A program made the position numbers and the translations under genes. A stretch of 64,000 nt of DNA from Massilia polaris (GTDB lineage: Bacteria; Pseudomonadota; Gammaproteobacteria; Burkholderiales; Burkholderiaceae_D). The DNA is taken from contig NZ_JABBGG010000003.1 of NCBI RefSeq assembly GCF_012927275.1, positions 62,001 to 126,000 on the forward strand. The letters are read 5' to 3'. Position 1 is the first letter of the stretch, and each line of letters opens with the position of its first letter. This document shows, one piece after another, positions 46,717 through 54,276 of this stretch. The notes beneath the pieces were generated by a model, which made no database searches, was not told the origin of the DNA, and saw nothing but the letters and a program-made list of their open reading frames with translations.

Positions 46717-47974
46717 AACGCAGGGCCTCCGCAGGTTTTACTCGCGCAGCGGAGTAGCTTGGATACAGCGTGGCGACAAAGGCCAGCACCACCGACATGC
46801 CGCCGATTTTTGCGACGTCGATCCAGCGCAGGTCGGACGGCAAGGTGCTGATCAGGTAGATGTCCTTCGACAGGAACTGGACGCCCAGCATCCGCTCGAT
46901 GAACGGCACGATGACGTCGATGTTCAGCGCCACCAGCACGCCGAAGCCGACGCCCAGCGCGGTGCCCATGATGCCGACCAGCGCGCCCTGGATCATGAAG
47001 ATCTTCATGATCGAGCGCGGCGACGAGCCGAGCGTGCGCAGGATCGCGATGTCGGCCTGCTTGTCGGTTACCGTCATCACCAGGGTCGACACAAGGTTGA
47101 ACGCAGCCACGGCGATGATCAGCGTAAGAATAATGAACATCATTTTCTTCTCGGTCTGGACCGCGGCGAACCAGTTGGCGTTCTGCTTGGACCAGTCGCG
47201 GATCAACAGGTCGCCGGACATCGACTTTGCCAGCTCATTCGCCACGAATGGCGCACGGTGCATGTCCTCGATACGCAGGCGAATGCCGGACGGCGCTTCC
47301 AGCCGCTCCAGCTTTTGCGCGTCGTCGATATTGATAAAGGCGAGCCCCGAATCGAACTCGAAGTGGCCCGCCTCGAAGATGCCGGACACGGTGAACGAGC
47401 GGGTGCGCGGCAGCACGCCGGCCGGCGTGGTCTGCGCCTGCGCCAGCATCATGGTGACCTTGTCGCCCATGCCGACGTTGAGCGAACGCGCCAGGGCATA
47501 GCCCATGACGATGTTGAAGGAGCCAGGCTGCAGCGATTCCAGGCTCCCGCGCTTGACGTTCTTGGCGACGTCCGACACCTTGTGTTCTTCCGACGGCAGG
47601 ATCCCGCGGATGACCGACGGACGCATCACGCCGTCCTGCAGCAGCATGCCCTGGGTTTCGACGAATGGCGCCGCGCCCTTGACGGCCGGGTTGGCGAACG
47701 CCTCCTTCGAGGCCTGCTGCCAGTTCGGCATCGCGCCGCGCGCATCGAACACTTCAATGTGGGCCAGCACCGACAGCATGCGGTCGGTGACTTCTTTCTG
47801 GAAGCCGTTCATCACGGACAGCACCACGATCAGGGCGGCGACGCCGAGCGCGATGCCGGCCACCGAAATCAACGAGATAAACGATATAAAACTGTTGCGG
47901 CCGCTGCGGCGGCCGGCGCGCGTGTAGCGCAGCCCGACCAGCCATTCGTACGGTAATTTGTGGATGATGCTCAT
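46709..47974 (-). CDS. lolC: Lipoprotein-releasing ABC transporter permease LolC/LolE
   Basis: A 421-residue permease with an N-terminal helix after [20 protein letters not shown], a large periplasmic MacB-like domain (about 50-260) and three C-terminal helices of an FtsX core ([20 protein letters not shown]). [20 protein letters not shown] is the LolC/E signature. Only one permease gene is present, as in bacteria that use a single LolF-type homodimer; that reading is inference. First gene of the lolC-lolD-tatD-comEC run. Confidence 0.92.
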   Translation of the reverse strand: MSIIHKLPYEWLVGLRYTRAGRRSGRNSFISFISLISVAGIALGVAALIVVLSVMNGFQKEVTDRMLSVLAHIEVFDARGAMPNWQQASKEAFANPAVKGAAPFVETQGMLLQDGVMRPSVIRGILPSEEHKVSDVAKNVKRGSLESLQPGSFNIVMGYALARSLNVGMGDKVTMMLAQAQTTPAGVLPRTRSFTVSGIFEAGHFEFDSGLAFINIDDAQKLERLEAPSGIRLRIEDMHRAPFVANELAKSMSGDLLIRDWSKQNANWFAAVQTEKKMMFIILTLIIAVAAFNLVSTLVMTVTDKQADIAILRTLGSSPRSIMKIFMIQGALVGIMGTALGVGFGVLVALNIDVIVPFIERMLGVQFLSKDIYLISTLPSDLRWIDVAKIGGMSVVLAFVATLYPSYSAARVKPAEALRYE

Positions 47975-48148
47975 GGAATCCGAAGTTTATATAAGAGCAC
48001 GAAGTGTGCCACACAAAGCTCATCCATGAATAGGACTTGCACAATTGAATCGCCCTCCCCGGCATGAGAATTCATTGAACTTGGTCAGCATCGTCACGTC
48101 CGTACCCGGTAATTTCTCGTCGACACACCATATGAAATACAATGCGGC

Positions 48149-49177
48149 ATGACCCAGATTTCGCTTGTCCTGCCGTTTGCCCTGCCCCCTCCTGAACTGG
48201 CTCCCGACCTGGTGCGTGCACTGGACGTCCCGTCACTTGCCAGCCTGATAACCCGCACTTCCTCGTTCCAGCCGGTCCCGTTCGAAGGCCCGTTGCGCAT
48301 GCTGCCGCATGAACTGTGGCTGGCGCGCGCGATCAGCCTCGATGCGAGCGACCGCCCGGCGCTGGCTGCGCAGGCGATGCTCGGGTACCGGCTCGATCCG
48401 GGCGACGGCAACTGGCTCATCGTCCATCCGTCGCATATCGAAATCGCGCGCAGCCACATGCTGATGGCGGACCTGCGCACGCTCGACCTGGAAGAGCGTC
48501 ATTCGCGCATGCTGTTCGACGCCGCCAAGCCCTATTTCGACGAAGCGGGCAAGACGCTGCTGTACGGCGACGCCCACACATGGTTCATGCGCGCCGATAG
48601 CTGGACCGGGCTGGATACCTCGACGCCCGATGCCGCAGCCGGCATGAACCTGTCGGACTGGCTGCCGCGCGGCGACAAGTCCATCGAATACCGCAAGCTG
48701 CAGAACGAAGTCCAGATGCTGTGGTTCCAGAACCCGGCCAACAGCGAACGCGAAGCGCGCGGCCAGCGCGCCATCAACGCGTTCTGGCCATGGGGCTGCG
48801 CGAGCGCGCATGAAGCAATCCCCGCCACGGCGCCGCTGCTTGCCGCAACCGACGCGCCAGGCTGGCTGTCGTCGCTCGCACAGCTGCGCAACCCTGCGCT
48901 GGCCGAGCTGCTCGCCAGCAGCGACGGCGACGCACTCCACCTATGCGACAGCCTCACCCAGGCGGCGATCGGCGCCGACTGGGCGGCATGGCTGGCGCAG
49001 ATGAAGCGTCTCGACAAGACCGTGTTCGCCCCGGCCCTCGCGGCGGTGCGCGAAGGGCGCATAAAAAAACTGCGCCTGGTGCTGAGCCACCGCGACCGCC
49101 ACATCGAATTCACCACGACCAAACTGGCGCAGAACATGTTCTGGCGCCGTCCATCGCTCGACCGATTGCTGCCATGA
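48149..49177 (+). CDS. RpfE-type / phosphoglycerate mutase-like protein upstream of recJ
   Basis: A 342-residue soluble protein of the group often labelled regulatory protein RpfE in betaproteobacteria, usually encoded before recJ. HPSHIEIARSHMLMADLRTL, DLSPRGDKSIEYRKLQNEVQ-like wording (WLPRGDKSIEYRKLQNEVQM) and NAFWPWGCAS fit this group. No phosphatase motifs of true cofactor-independent phosphoglycerate mutase are complete, so an enzymatic role is doubtful. It overlaps recJ by 4 bases (ATGA). Confidence 0.75.
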   Translation: MTQISLVLPFALPPPELAPDLVRALDVPSLASLITRTSSFQPVPFEGPLRMLPHELWLARAISLDASDRPALAAQAMLGYRLDPGDGNWLIVHPSHIEIARSHMLMADLRTLDLEERHSRMLFDAAKPYFDEAGKTLLYGDAHTWFMRADSWTGLDTSTPDAAAGMNLSDWLPRGDKSIEYRKLQNEVQMLWFQNPANSEREARGQRAINAFWPWGCASAHEAIPATAPLLAATDAPGWLSSLAQLRNPALAELLASSDGDALHLCDSLTQAAIGADWAAWLAQMKRLDKTVFAPALAAVREGRIKKLRLVLSHRDRHIEFTTTKLAQNMFWRRPSLDRLLP

Positions 49178-50868
49178 CCCGTATCGCCACCCGTCCCTGC
49201 TCGTTCCGAACCTCCGAGATGCTGCGCCAGGGAGGCGTGCACCCGGTGCTCGCCCGCCTGTTCGCATCGCGCGGCCTCACCGACGTGCGCGAACTATCGA
49301 GCGAACTGGCGGCGCTGGTGCCGCCTTCCGGCCTGCTGCACATTGACGCTGCCGCCGTATTCCTCGCCGACGCCATCGCCGCGCAAAAGCGCATGGTCAT
49401 CGTCGCCGACTACGACTGCGATGGCGCAACCGCCTGCGCCACCGCGCTGCGCGGCCTGCGCGCGATGGGCGCGCACGTTGACTACATCGTGCCGAACCGA
49501 TTTGAATACGGCTATGGGCTGACGCCGGAGATCGTCGCGCTGACGGCGCGCGAGAAGACGCCTGACATCATCATCACAGTCGACAACGGCATCGCCAGCA
49601 TCGACGGCGTGCTGGCCGCCAAACAGCTCGGCATCGACGTCGTCGTCACCGACCACCACCTGCCGGGCGATACGCTGCCCGAGGCCCGTGTCATCGTCAA
49701 TCCGAACCAGCCCGAGTGCGGCTTCCCCAGCAAGAACCTGGCCGGCGTCGGCGTGGTGTTCTACGTACTGCTGGCGTTGCGCGCGGAACTGCGCCGCCGC
49801 GGCGTATTCGACGCCCAGACGCAGCCGAAGCTCGACAACCTGCTCGACCTCGTCGCACTGGGCACGGTGGCCGACGTCGTCAAGCTCGACGCCAACAACC
49901 GCATCCTGGTCGCACAAGGCATCAAACGGATGCGCGCGGGGCGCATGCATGCCGGCGTGGCCGCGCTGTTCCGTGTCGCCGGGCGCGAAGCGCGCAGCGC
50001 ATCGCCGTTCGACCTGGGATTCGCGGTTGGTCCGCGCCTGAACGCGGCGGGGCGGCTGGACGACATGTCGCTCGGGATCGAATGCCTGATCACCGACGAC
50101 GAAGGCCGTGCCTGGGCGATCGCCCAGCAGCTCAACGACATCAACCTGAAACGGCGCGAGATCGAAGCGGACATGCAGGACACCGCCCTGCTTCACCTCG
50201 ACGCGTTCGAACCGGCCACCAGCAGCACCATCTGCGTGTTCGACGAAAGCTGGCACCAGGGAGTGATCGGCATCGTCGCCTCACGCCTGAAAGAGAAGTT
50301 CTTCCGCCCGACGATCACCTTCGCACCGGGCAGCGATGGCTGGCTGAAGGGTTCGGGACGGTCGATCCCCGGCTTCCACCTGCGCGACGCGCTCGATTTG
50401 GTATCGAAGCGCGCCCCGTCCCTGATCGACAAATTCGGCGGCCACGCGATGGCGGCGGGCCTGACGATCCGGGCAGATGCGCTCGACGCTTTTTCGGAGG
50501 CGTTCGAAACGGTCGGGCGCGCGCTCCTGACCCAGCAACAGCTGGAACGAGTCATCGAGACCGACGGCCCGCTGGAGGACGCGTACTACACGACGCAGTT
50601 CATCGAGGTGATCGATGGGCAGGTGTGGGGGCAAGGATTCGCGCCGCCGGTCTTCTGCGACGAGTTCCGCGTCATCAGCCAGCGCATCCTCAAGGAGCGG
50701 CACCTGAAGCTGCTGCTTGAGCGGAACGGCCAGCGGTATGACGCGATCTGGTTCGGCCACACCGCATCGGTGGGTGACCGCGCGCGCGTGGCGTTCAGGC
50801 TGGACGCCAACGAGTACAACGGCGTCACCCGGGTGCAACTGATGGTCGAACACGCCGAACCCGCGTGA
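49174..50868 (+). CDS. recJ: Single-stranded-DNA-specific exonuclease RecJ
   Basis: A 564-residue 5'-3' exonuclease acting in recombination and mismatch repair. DHH-family motifs I-IV: VIVADYDCDGATACATAL, TVDNGIASIDG, VVTDHHLPGD and GTVADVVKLDANNR; the DHHA1 motif GGHAMAAGLTIRA and the C-terminal OB domain follow. Start MTRIATRPC at 49174 overlaps the RpfE-type gene stop. In Escherichia coli prfB and lysS follow recJ directly; here a 5.9-kb accessory segment intervenes. Confidence 0.96.
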   Translation: MTRIATRPCSFRTSEMLRQGGVHPVLARLFASRGLTDVRELSSELAALVPPSGLLHIDAAAVFLADAIAAQKRMVIVADYDCDGATACATALRGLRAMGAHVDYIVPNRFEYGYGLTPEIVALTAREKTPDIIITVDNGIASIDGVLAAKQLGIDVVVTDHHLPGDTLPEARVIVNPNQPECGFPSKNLAGVGVVFYVLLALRAELRRRGVFDAQTQPKLDNLLDLVALGTVADVVKLDANNRILVAQGIKRMRAGRMHAGVAALFRVAGREARSASPFDLGFAVGPRLNAAGRLDDMSLGIECLITDDEGRAWAIAQQLNDINLKRREIEADMQDTALLHLDAFEPATSSTICVFDESWHQGVIGIVASRLKEKFFRPTITFAPGSDGWLKGSGRSIPGFHLRDALDLVSKRAPSLIDKFGGHAMAAGLTIRADALDAFSEAFETVGRALLTQQQLERVIETDGPLEDAYYTTQFIEVIDGQVWGQGFAPPVFCDEFRVISQRILKERHLKLLLERNGQRYDAIWFGHTASVGDRARVAFRLDANEYNGVTRVQLMVEHAEPA

Positions 50869-50910
50869 CGAAAGTCCGGCGTCAAGCGCGGGAGCCTGAA
50901 GGCGGTCCTG

Positions 50911-51243
50911 TCATCCCAAATTTTTCTGCGCCAGCAGGAGCAAGCTTCCGGCCGCAGCGGCGGTCACGATCCAGATTCCCATTCGGGCCAGCATTGCCAT
51001 GTATTTCGCGCGCTCGGCCGGATCGTCCACCCAGTTCCGGCCGAACGCCCTGGCCTCGCGGCCAACGACAAAATACACGGCCGGCATGATGATAAAGACC
51101 GCTGCGACGGCGAGCCAGGCGACGTTTTCCACCAGGCCGGACGAGAATGCGCCGGTGCCGGACCACGCAGCGAACGGAAGTACGCCCAGCGAAGTCCAAA
51201 GTCCCGCCAAAGCGGCGGTTCGGTTGCTCGGTTCAGTCTTCAT
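50911..51243 (-). CDS. Small integral membrane protein, unknown function
   Basis: A 110-residue protein with three probable membrane helices (LAGLWTSLGVLPFAAWS, VAWLAVAAVFIIMPAVYFVV, MGIWIVTAAAAGSLLLL) and a short polar loop with NWVDDPAERAKYMAMLAR. I do not recognise a family. Minus strand, convergent with recJ, and a 34-bp palindrome lies upstream of its start at 51259-51292. Confidence 0.65.
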   Translation of the reverse strand: MKTEPSNRTAALAGLWTSLGVLPFAAWSGTGAFSSGLVENVAWLAVAAVFIIMPAVYFVVGREARAFGRNWVDDPAERAKYMAMLARMGIWIVTAAAAGSLLLLAQKNLG

Positions 51244-51258
51244 CTATTCCTTTTTTCG

Positions 51259-51292
51259 ATTCGGGGTCCGTCCCCGGGGACGGACCCCGAAT
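51259..51292. repeat. 34-bp perfect palindrome, copy 2
   Basis: ATTCGGGGTCCGTCCCC followed by its exact reverse complement, no loop. The central 30 bases equal those of the copy at 36325-36358, about 15 kb away. It lies between two minus-strand genes, the DUF4440 gene and the small membrane protein gene. It has no T-tract in the minus direction. Confidence 0.9.
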
Positions 51293-51311
51293 TTCGGTGT
51301 CTGCCGATAAA

Positions 51312-51773
51312 TTATGGATTCTTGCAGTCGCAAACATCCGATCCGCGGTTAAACACGATACGCCACTTGCCCGGAGCTTCCAGTCGCCAGATCGAGCTGA
51401 AGCGCGCGATCAGCTTGCCCTTGGGGTCGTACGCGGGCCCGCCGCTGATCGCCAGCGTGCCGGACGCGAGCACCTCCACTTCATCCGGCTCCCACGAGAA
51501 CGGGGCTTCCGGCTTGTCATAGAATCGCTTCCATTCCTGCGCTACCGCGCCTTTCCCATGCTGCGCCTGCTTCGGCCCCGAAAAAAACACGGCCTCGTCG
51601 GATAAAAAACTCGTGAACGCAGCATGATCGCGCGCTTTCATTGTCGCCGCGAACGCGCGCTCCGTGTCCGTTACCTGCTGCTTCAACTCTGCGTTAGTCG
51701 TCGGCGCCGCTGCTGCCGCACCGATCATGGCGAATACCAGGCTGAACCCCGCTATGCGTTTGAGAATACCCAT
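51312..51773 (-). CDS. Exported DUF4440 / SnoaL-like (NTF2 fold) protein
   Basis: A 153-residue protein with a signal peptide (KRIAGFSLVFAMIGAAAAAP) and an NTF2-like DUF4440 domain: DTERAFAATMKARDHAAFTS, FLSDEAVFFSG and SSIWRLEAPGKWRIVFNRG. The C-terminus DVCDCKNP has two cysteines. The start at 51773 has GAAAGGA upstream; the longer frame to 51833 adds residues ahead of the signal peptide. The family is periplasmic; no catalytic role can be assigned. Confidence 0.82.
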   Translation of the reverse strand: MGILKRIAGFSLVFAMIGAAAAAPTTNAELKQQVTDTERAFAATMKARDHAAFTSFLSDEAVFFSGPKQAQHGKGAVAQEWKRFYDKPEAPFSWEPDEVEVLASGTLAISGGPAYDPKGKLIARFSSIWRLEAPGKWRIVFNRGSDVCDCKNP

Positions 51774-51851
51774 CGCCGTCCTTTCGAGTGATAACCCAGC
51801 CATTCTGCCACCGGCTTGCACAAAGATAAACATCTCTATCGCGAGCGCCGC

Positions 51852-51880
51852 TTGTACGTTCCATTAAATCGGAGTATAAC
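51852..51880 (+). promoter_or_regulatory. Putative sigma-70 promoter of the antitoxin-RES operon
   Basis: TTGTAC (51852-51857), a 17-bp spacer, then TATAAC (51875-51880). Transcription would start near 51887, 15 bases before the antitoxin ATG. No clear inverted repeat overlaps it. Confidence 0.6.
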
Positions 51881-51901
51881 TAATCCATAACCGGAGCAAC
51901 C

Positions 51902-52342
51902 ATGAACAATCTAGCCTACGCCTATCCAAAAAGCCGCTTCGAGCCGGCCGTGCTGGTTGACCTGAACGCCAGGCCGGAGCGCGAGCGCCTGTCCAAGTCG
52001 GCCCTGAAGGGATTCTTCAAACTTGTGGCCGCGTGGAAGCTGCGCGATGAGGATGCGCGCGAGCTGCTGGGCGGTTTGTCCTCCTCCACCTTCTACGAGT
52101 GGAAGAAGAATCCCGACCGCGTTCTCGAGGTCGACCGCATTACGCGCATTTCCTACCTTCTCGGCATCTACAAGGCGCTGCATATCCTTTACGGCGACAA
52201 GCTGGCCGACGAATGGGCCACGCTGCCGAACAAGAACCCGATCTTCGGCGGCCGCACCCCGCTGTCGCAAATGCTGGCGGGCGGCCTGCTGGCGATGCAA
52301 ATGGTGCGCAAGCTGCTTGACGCGCGTCGCGGAGGCCTTTGA
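51902..52342 (+). CDS. MbcA/ParS/Xre-type antitoxin (DUF2384)
   Basis: A 146-residue antitoxin of the Xre-RES class. The N-terminal helix-turn-helix-like region (SALKGFFKLVAAWKLRDEDA then LLGGLSSSTFYEWKKNPDRV) binds DNA; the C-terminal DUF2384 domain (NPIFGGRTPLSQMLAGGLLA, then LLDARRGG) binds and blocks the RES toxin. CGGAGCAACC precedes the ATG. It abuts the toxin gene, whose TTG start lies 2 bases past the stop. Antitoxins of this type usually repress their own promoter. Confidence 0.88.
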   Translation: MNNLAYAYPKSRFEPAVLVDLNARPERERLSKSALKGFFKLVAAWKLRDEDARELLGGLSSSTFYEWKKNPDRVLEVDRITRISYLLGIYKALHILYGDKLADEWATLPNKNPIFGGRTPLSQMLAGGLLAMQMVRKLLDARRGGL

Positions 52343-52344
52343 TC

Positions 52345-53028
52345 TTGCCGCGCGAGCCAAAGCTGGCGCCGCTGCGCCAGTTCGATACCTGCCGCCTGAT
52401 TCCATCGCGCTTCGCCGATGTCGAGGACTCGGTGTTGAGCCCTCTCGCCGACAGCAACGACGAGCTGCGCGACCTGTTCGACCTCGATAACGCCACCAAC
52501 GAGCGGCTGCGCGGTGAATACGGCGGCCTGCCCGGTATCGGCGTCGACGAACTGGTCTTCGGCGTACCGAACTTCAGGATCATCAACGCGGCCTACACCT
52601 ATCCCCGTCCCGAAGGAAGCCGCTTCAACGACGGCGAACGGGGCGCGTGGTACAGCGCGTTCGACGCCCCGACCGCCCTCGCCGAGATTACCTTCCACAA
52701 AACGGTGGAGTACCAGGAGATCGACCGCTTCGACGACAGCGTTACCTACCAGGCGATGCTGGCCGACTTCACCAGCACCTTCCACGACCTGCGCGGCGAA
52801 GAAGGCTTCGATAACTGCCTCGATCCGTCCAGCTACATCGACTCGCAACTGCTCGCGGCCCAGCTGCTCGAAGCCGGGTCGATGGGCGTCATCTACCCAA
52901 GCGTACGCCTCGCAGGCGGCACCAACCTCGCCTGCTTCCGTCCCGCGCTGGTGGGCAATGTGCGCAGGGGCCAGGCGTATCGGTTAACATGGGCGGGTTC
53001 GCCGGTTCCGGTGATCGAATCCATCTGA
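52345..53028 (+). CDS. RES-domain toxin (NAD+-depleting type)
   Basis: A 227-residue RES-fold protein; characterised relatives consume cellular NAD+ and halt growth. The conserved segment GSRFNDGERGAWYSAFDAPT, then ALAEITFHKTVEYQE, and SMGVIYPSVRLAGGTNLACF carry the family Arg, Tyr, Glu and Ser/Arg positions. I choose TTG at 52345, 9 bases after GGAGG; the TTG at 52339 is only 3 bases away from it. At about 227 residues it is longer than minimal RES toxins (about 150-160), with an N-terminal extension. Confidence 0.87.
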   Translation: MPREPKLAPLRQFDTCRLIPSRFADVEDSVLSPLADSNDELRDLFDLDNATNERLRGEYGGLPGIGVDELVFGVPNFRIINAAYTYPRPEGSRFNDGERGAWYSAFDAPTALAEITFHKTVEYQEIDRFDDSVTYQAMLADFTSTFHDLRGEEGFDNCLDPSSYIDSQLLAAQLLEAGSMGVIYPSVRLAGGTNLACFRPALVGNVRRGQAYRLTWAGSPVPVIESI

Positions 53029-53049
53029 TACTTTAATTCCGACTCAAGC

Positions 53050-53370
53050 ATGAAAACCAAGCCCGAAAACGATACCGACCTGCGCATTAAGATCAACCGC
53101 GAGACCGCGCGCCTGCCGTGGTCCGAACTGGAAAAGCACTTCGCGCAAGGGAACGTGGTGTACGTGAGCGCAGAACTCGACTTGGTCGATGTGGCGGTGC
53201 GCATCTCGCACGACGACAAGGACAGCATCAGCGGCTGGATGGCCGACGGCAAAGTGGCGAAGGTCACCGACGTGCAAGCGGCAACATGGGCTGCGGCCGA
53301 TGCGCAGCTGTGGACATCGGTCGTCAGTCCTTTCGTACTGGTCCAACCTGAGAAAACGAAACTGCATTGA
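53050..53370 (+). CDS. DUF2288 protein
   Basis: A 106-residue soluble protein matching DUF2288: RETARLPWSELEKHFAQGNV and VDVAVRISHDDKDSISGWMA, then WTSVVSPFVLVQPEK. Function unknown. It lies 21 bases after the RES stop, and its own stop overlaps the methyltransferase start (TTGA), so it is inside a run of five plus-strand genes. Confidence 0.85.
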   Translation: MKTKPENDTDLRIKINRETARLPWSELEKHFAQGNVVYVSAELDLVDVAVRISHDDKDSISGWMADGKVAKVTDVQAATWAAADAQLWTSVVSPFVLVQPEKTKLH

Positions 53371-54035
53371 AGCCCTTAAGCGACGAAAAAATCATCGACT
53401 CATGGTCGAAGAATACCGCCCCATGGACCAACGCCGTGCGCGGCGGCGAAATCGAAAGCCGCAAACTGGTCACTGACCAGGCGATCGTCAACGCCGTGCG
53501 TGGCCGGTCGCCTCGCACCGGCATCGACATCGGCTGCGGCGAAGGCTGGCTTATACGGGCGCTCGATGGCATCGAGATGATCGGCGTCGATGCCGTGCCC
53601 GGCCTCGTGGACATGGCAAACGCGGCTGGCGGCGGTGACTTCCGCGTGATGTCGTACGAGGAACTCGGCGCGGGTCGCCTGAATGCATCAGTCGATGTCG
53701 CTATCTGCAATTTTTCGCTGATCGGAAAGGAATCTGTCGAAGGCCTGCTGCGTGCAGCCCCGTCGCTGCTAAACCATGGTGGCGCGCTGATCGTGCAGAC
53801 CCTTCACCCGCACCTTGCATGCGGCGACGCGCCCTACCAGGATGGATGGCGCGAGGGATCATGGTCCGGCTTCAGTACCGATTTTACCGATGCGCCGCCC
53901 TGGTATTTCCGCACCCTTGAAACCTGGGTCAGGCTGTTCAGCGAGAGCGGCTTGCGCCTGGTTGAGATGCGCGAACCGCTTCACCCGGCGACCGGCAAGC
54001 CGGTTTCCGTTATTTTCATCGGAGAGCGCAAATGA
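53367..54035 (+). CDS. Class I SAM-dependent methyltransferase in the RES operon
   Basis: A 222-residue methyltransferase. Motif I is TGIDIGCGEGWLIRAL, the acidic end of strand beta-2 is IGVDAVPGLVDMA and motif IV region VDVAICNFSLIGKES. It resembles small-molecule methyltransferases of the UbiG/Methyltransf group. The start is TTG at 53367, overlapping the DUF2288 stop by 4 bases; its stop overlaps the next ORF by 4. Substrate unknown, and any link to the toxin-antitoxin pair is inference from position. Confidence 0.85.
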   Translation: MKPLSDEKIIDSWSKNTAPWTNAVRGGEIESRKLVTDQAIVNAVRGRSPRTGIDIGCGEGWLIRALDGIEMIGVDAVPGLVDMANAAGGGDFRVMSYEELGAGRLNASVDVAICNFSLIGKESVEGLLRAAPSLLNHGGALIVQTLHPHLACGDAPYQDGWREGSWSGFSTDFTDAPPWYFRTLETWVRLFSESGLRLVEMREPLHPATGKPVSVIFIGERK

Positions 54036-54268
54036 AGACTATTTTTACCGCGTCCGTATTCGATGCGACCGTCATCGTGGACGGGAACGAACTATTCAAA
54101 GGCAAGGGATCGGCCGGGCTGTGGGCCGAGAAGCTCGCGGCCGAAATCGGCAGCGAGGTGACGGTCGAGAAGATCGGCGCCGGCTGGGCCTTGCGCGGCC
54201 AGGTCGACGGCGTCGACTGCACCTGGGGCATTCACGGCCAGCGCCTGATGCAGATCGACCGCGGCTGA
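54032..54268 (+). CDS. Small orphan protein, last gene of the RES operon
   Basis: A 78-residue acidic protein with no recognised family. It begins MKTIFTASVFDATVIVDG and ends WGIHGQRLMQIDRG, with alternating beta-like stretches and no signal peptide or membrane helix. Its ATG overlaps the methyltransferase stop (ATGA), which supports it as a real gene. It converges with the CpdB-like gene 8 bases on. Confidence 0.6.
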   Translation: MKTIFTASVFDATVIVDGNELFKGKGSAGLWAEKLAAEIGSEVTVEKIGAGWALRGQVDGVDCTWGIHGQRLMQIDRG

Positions 54269-54276
54269 ACCTCTGC

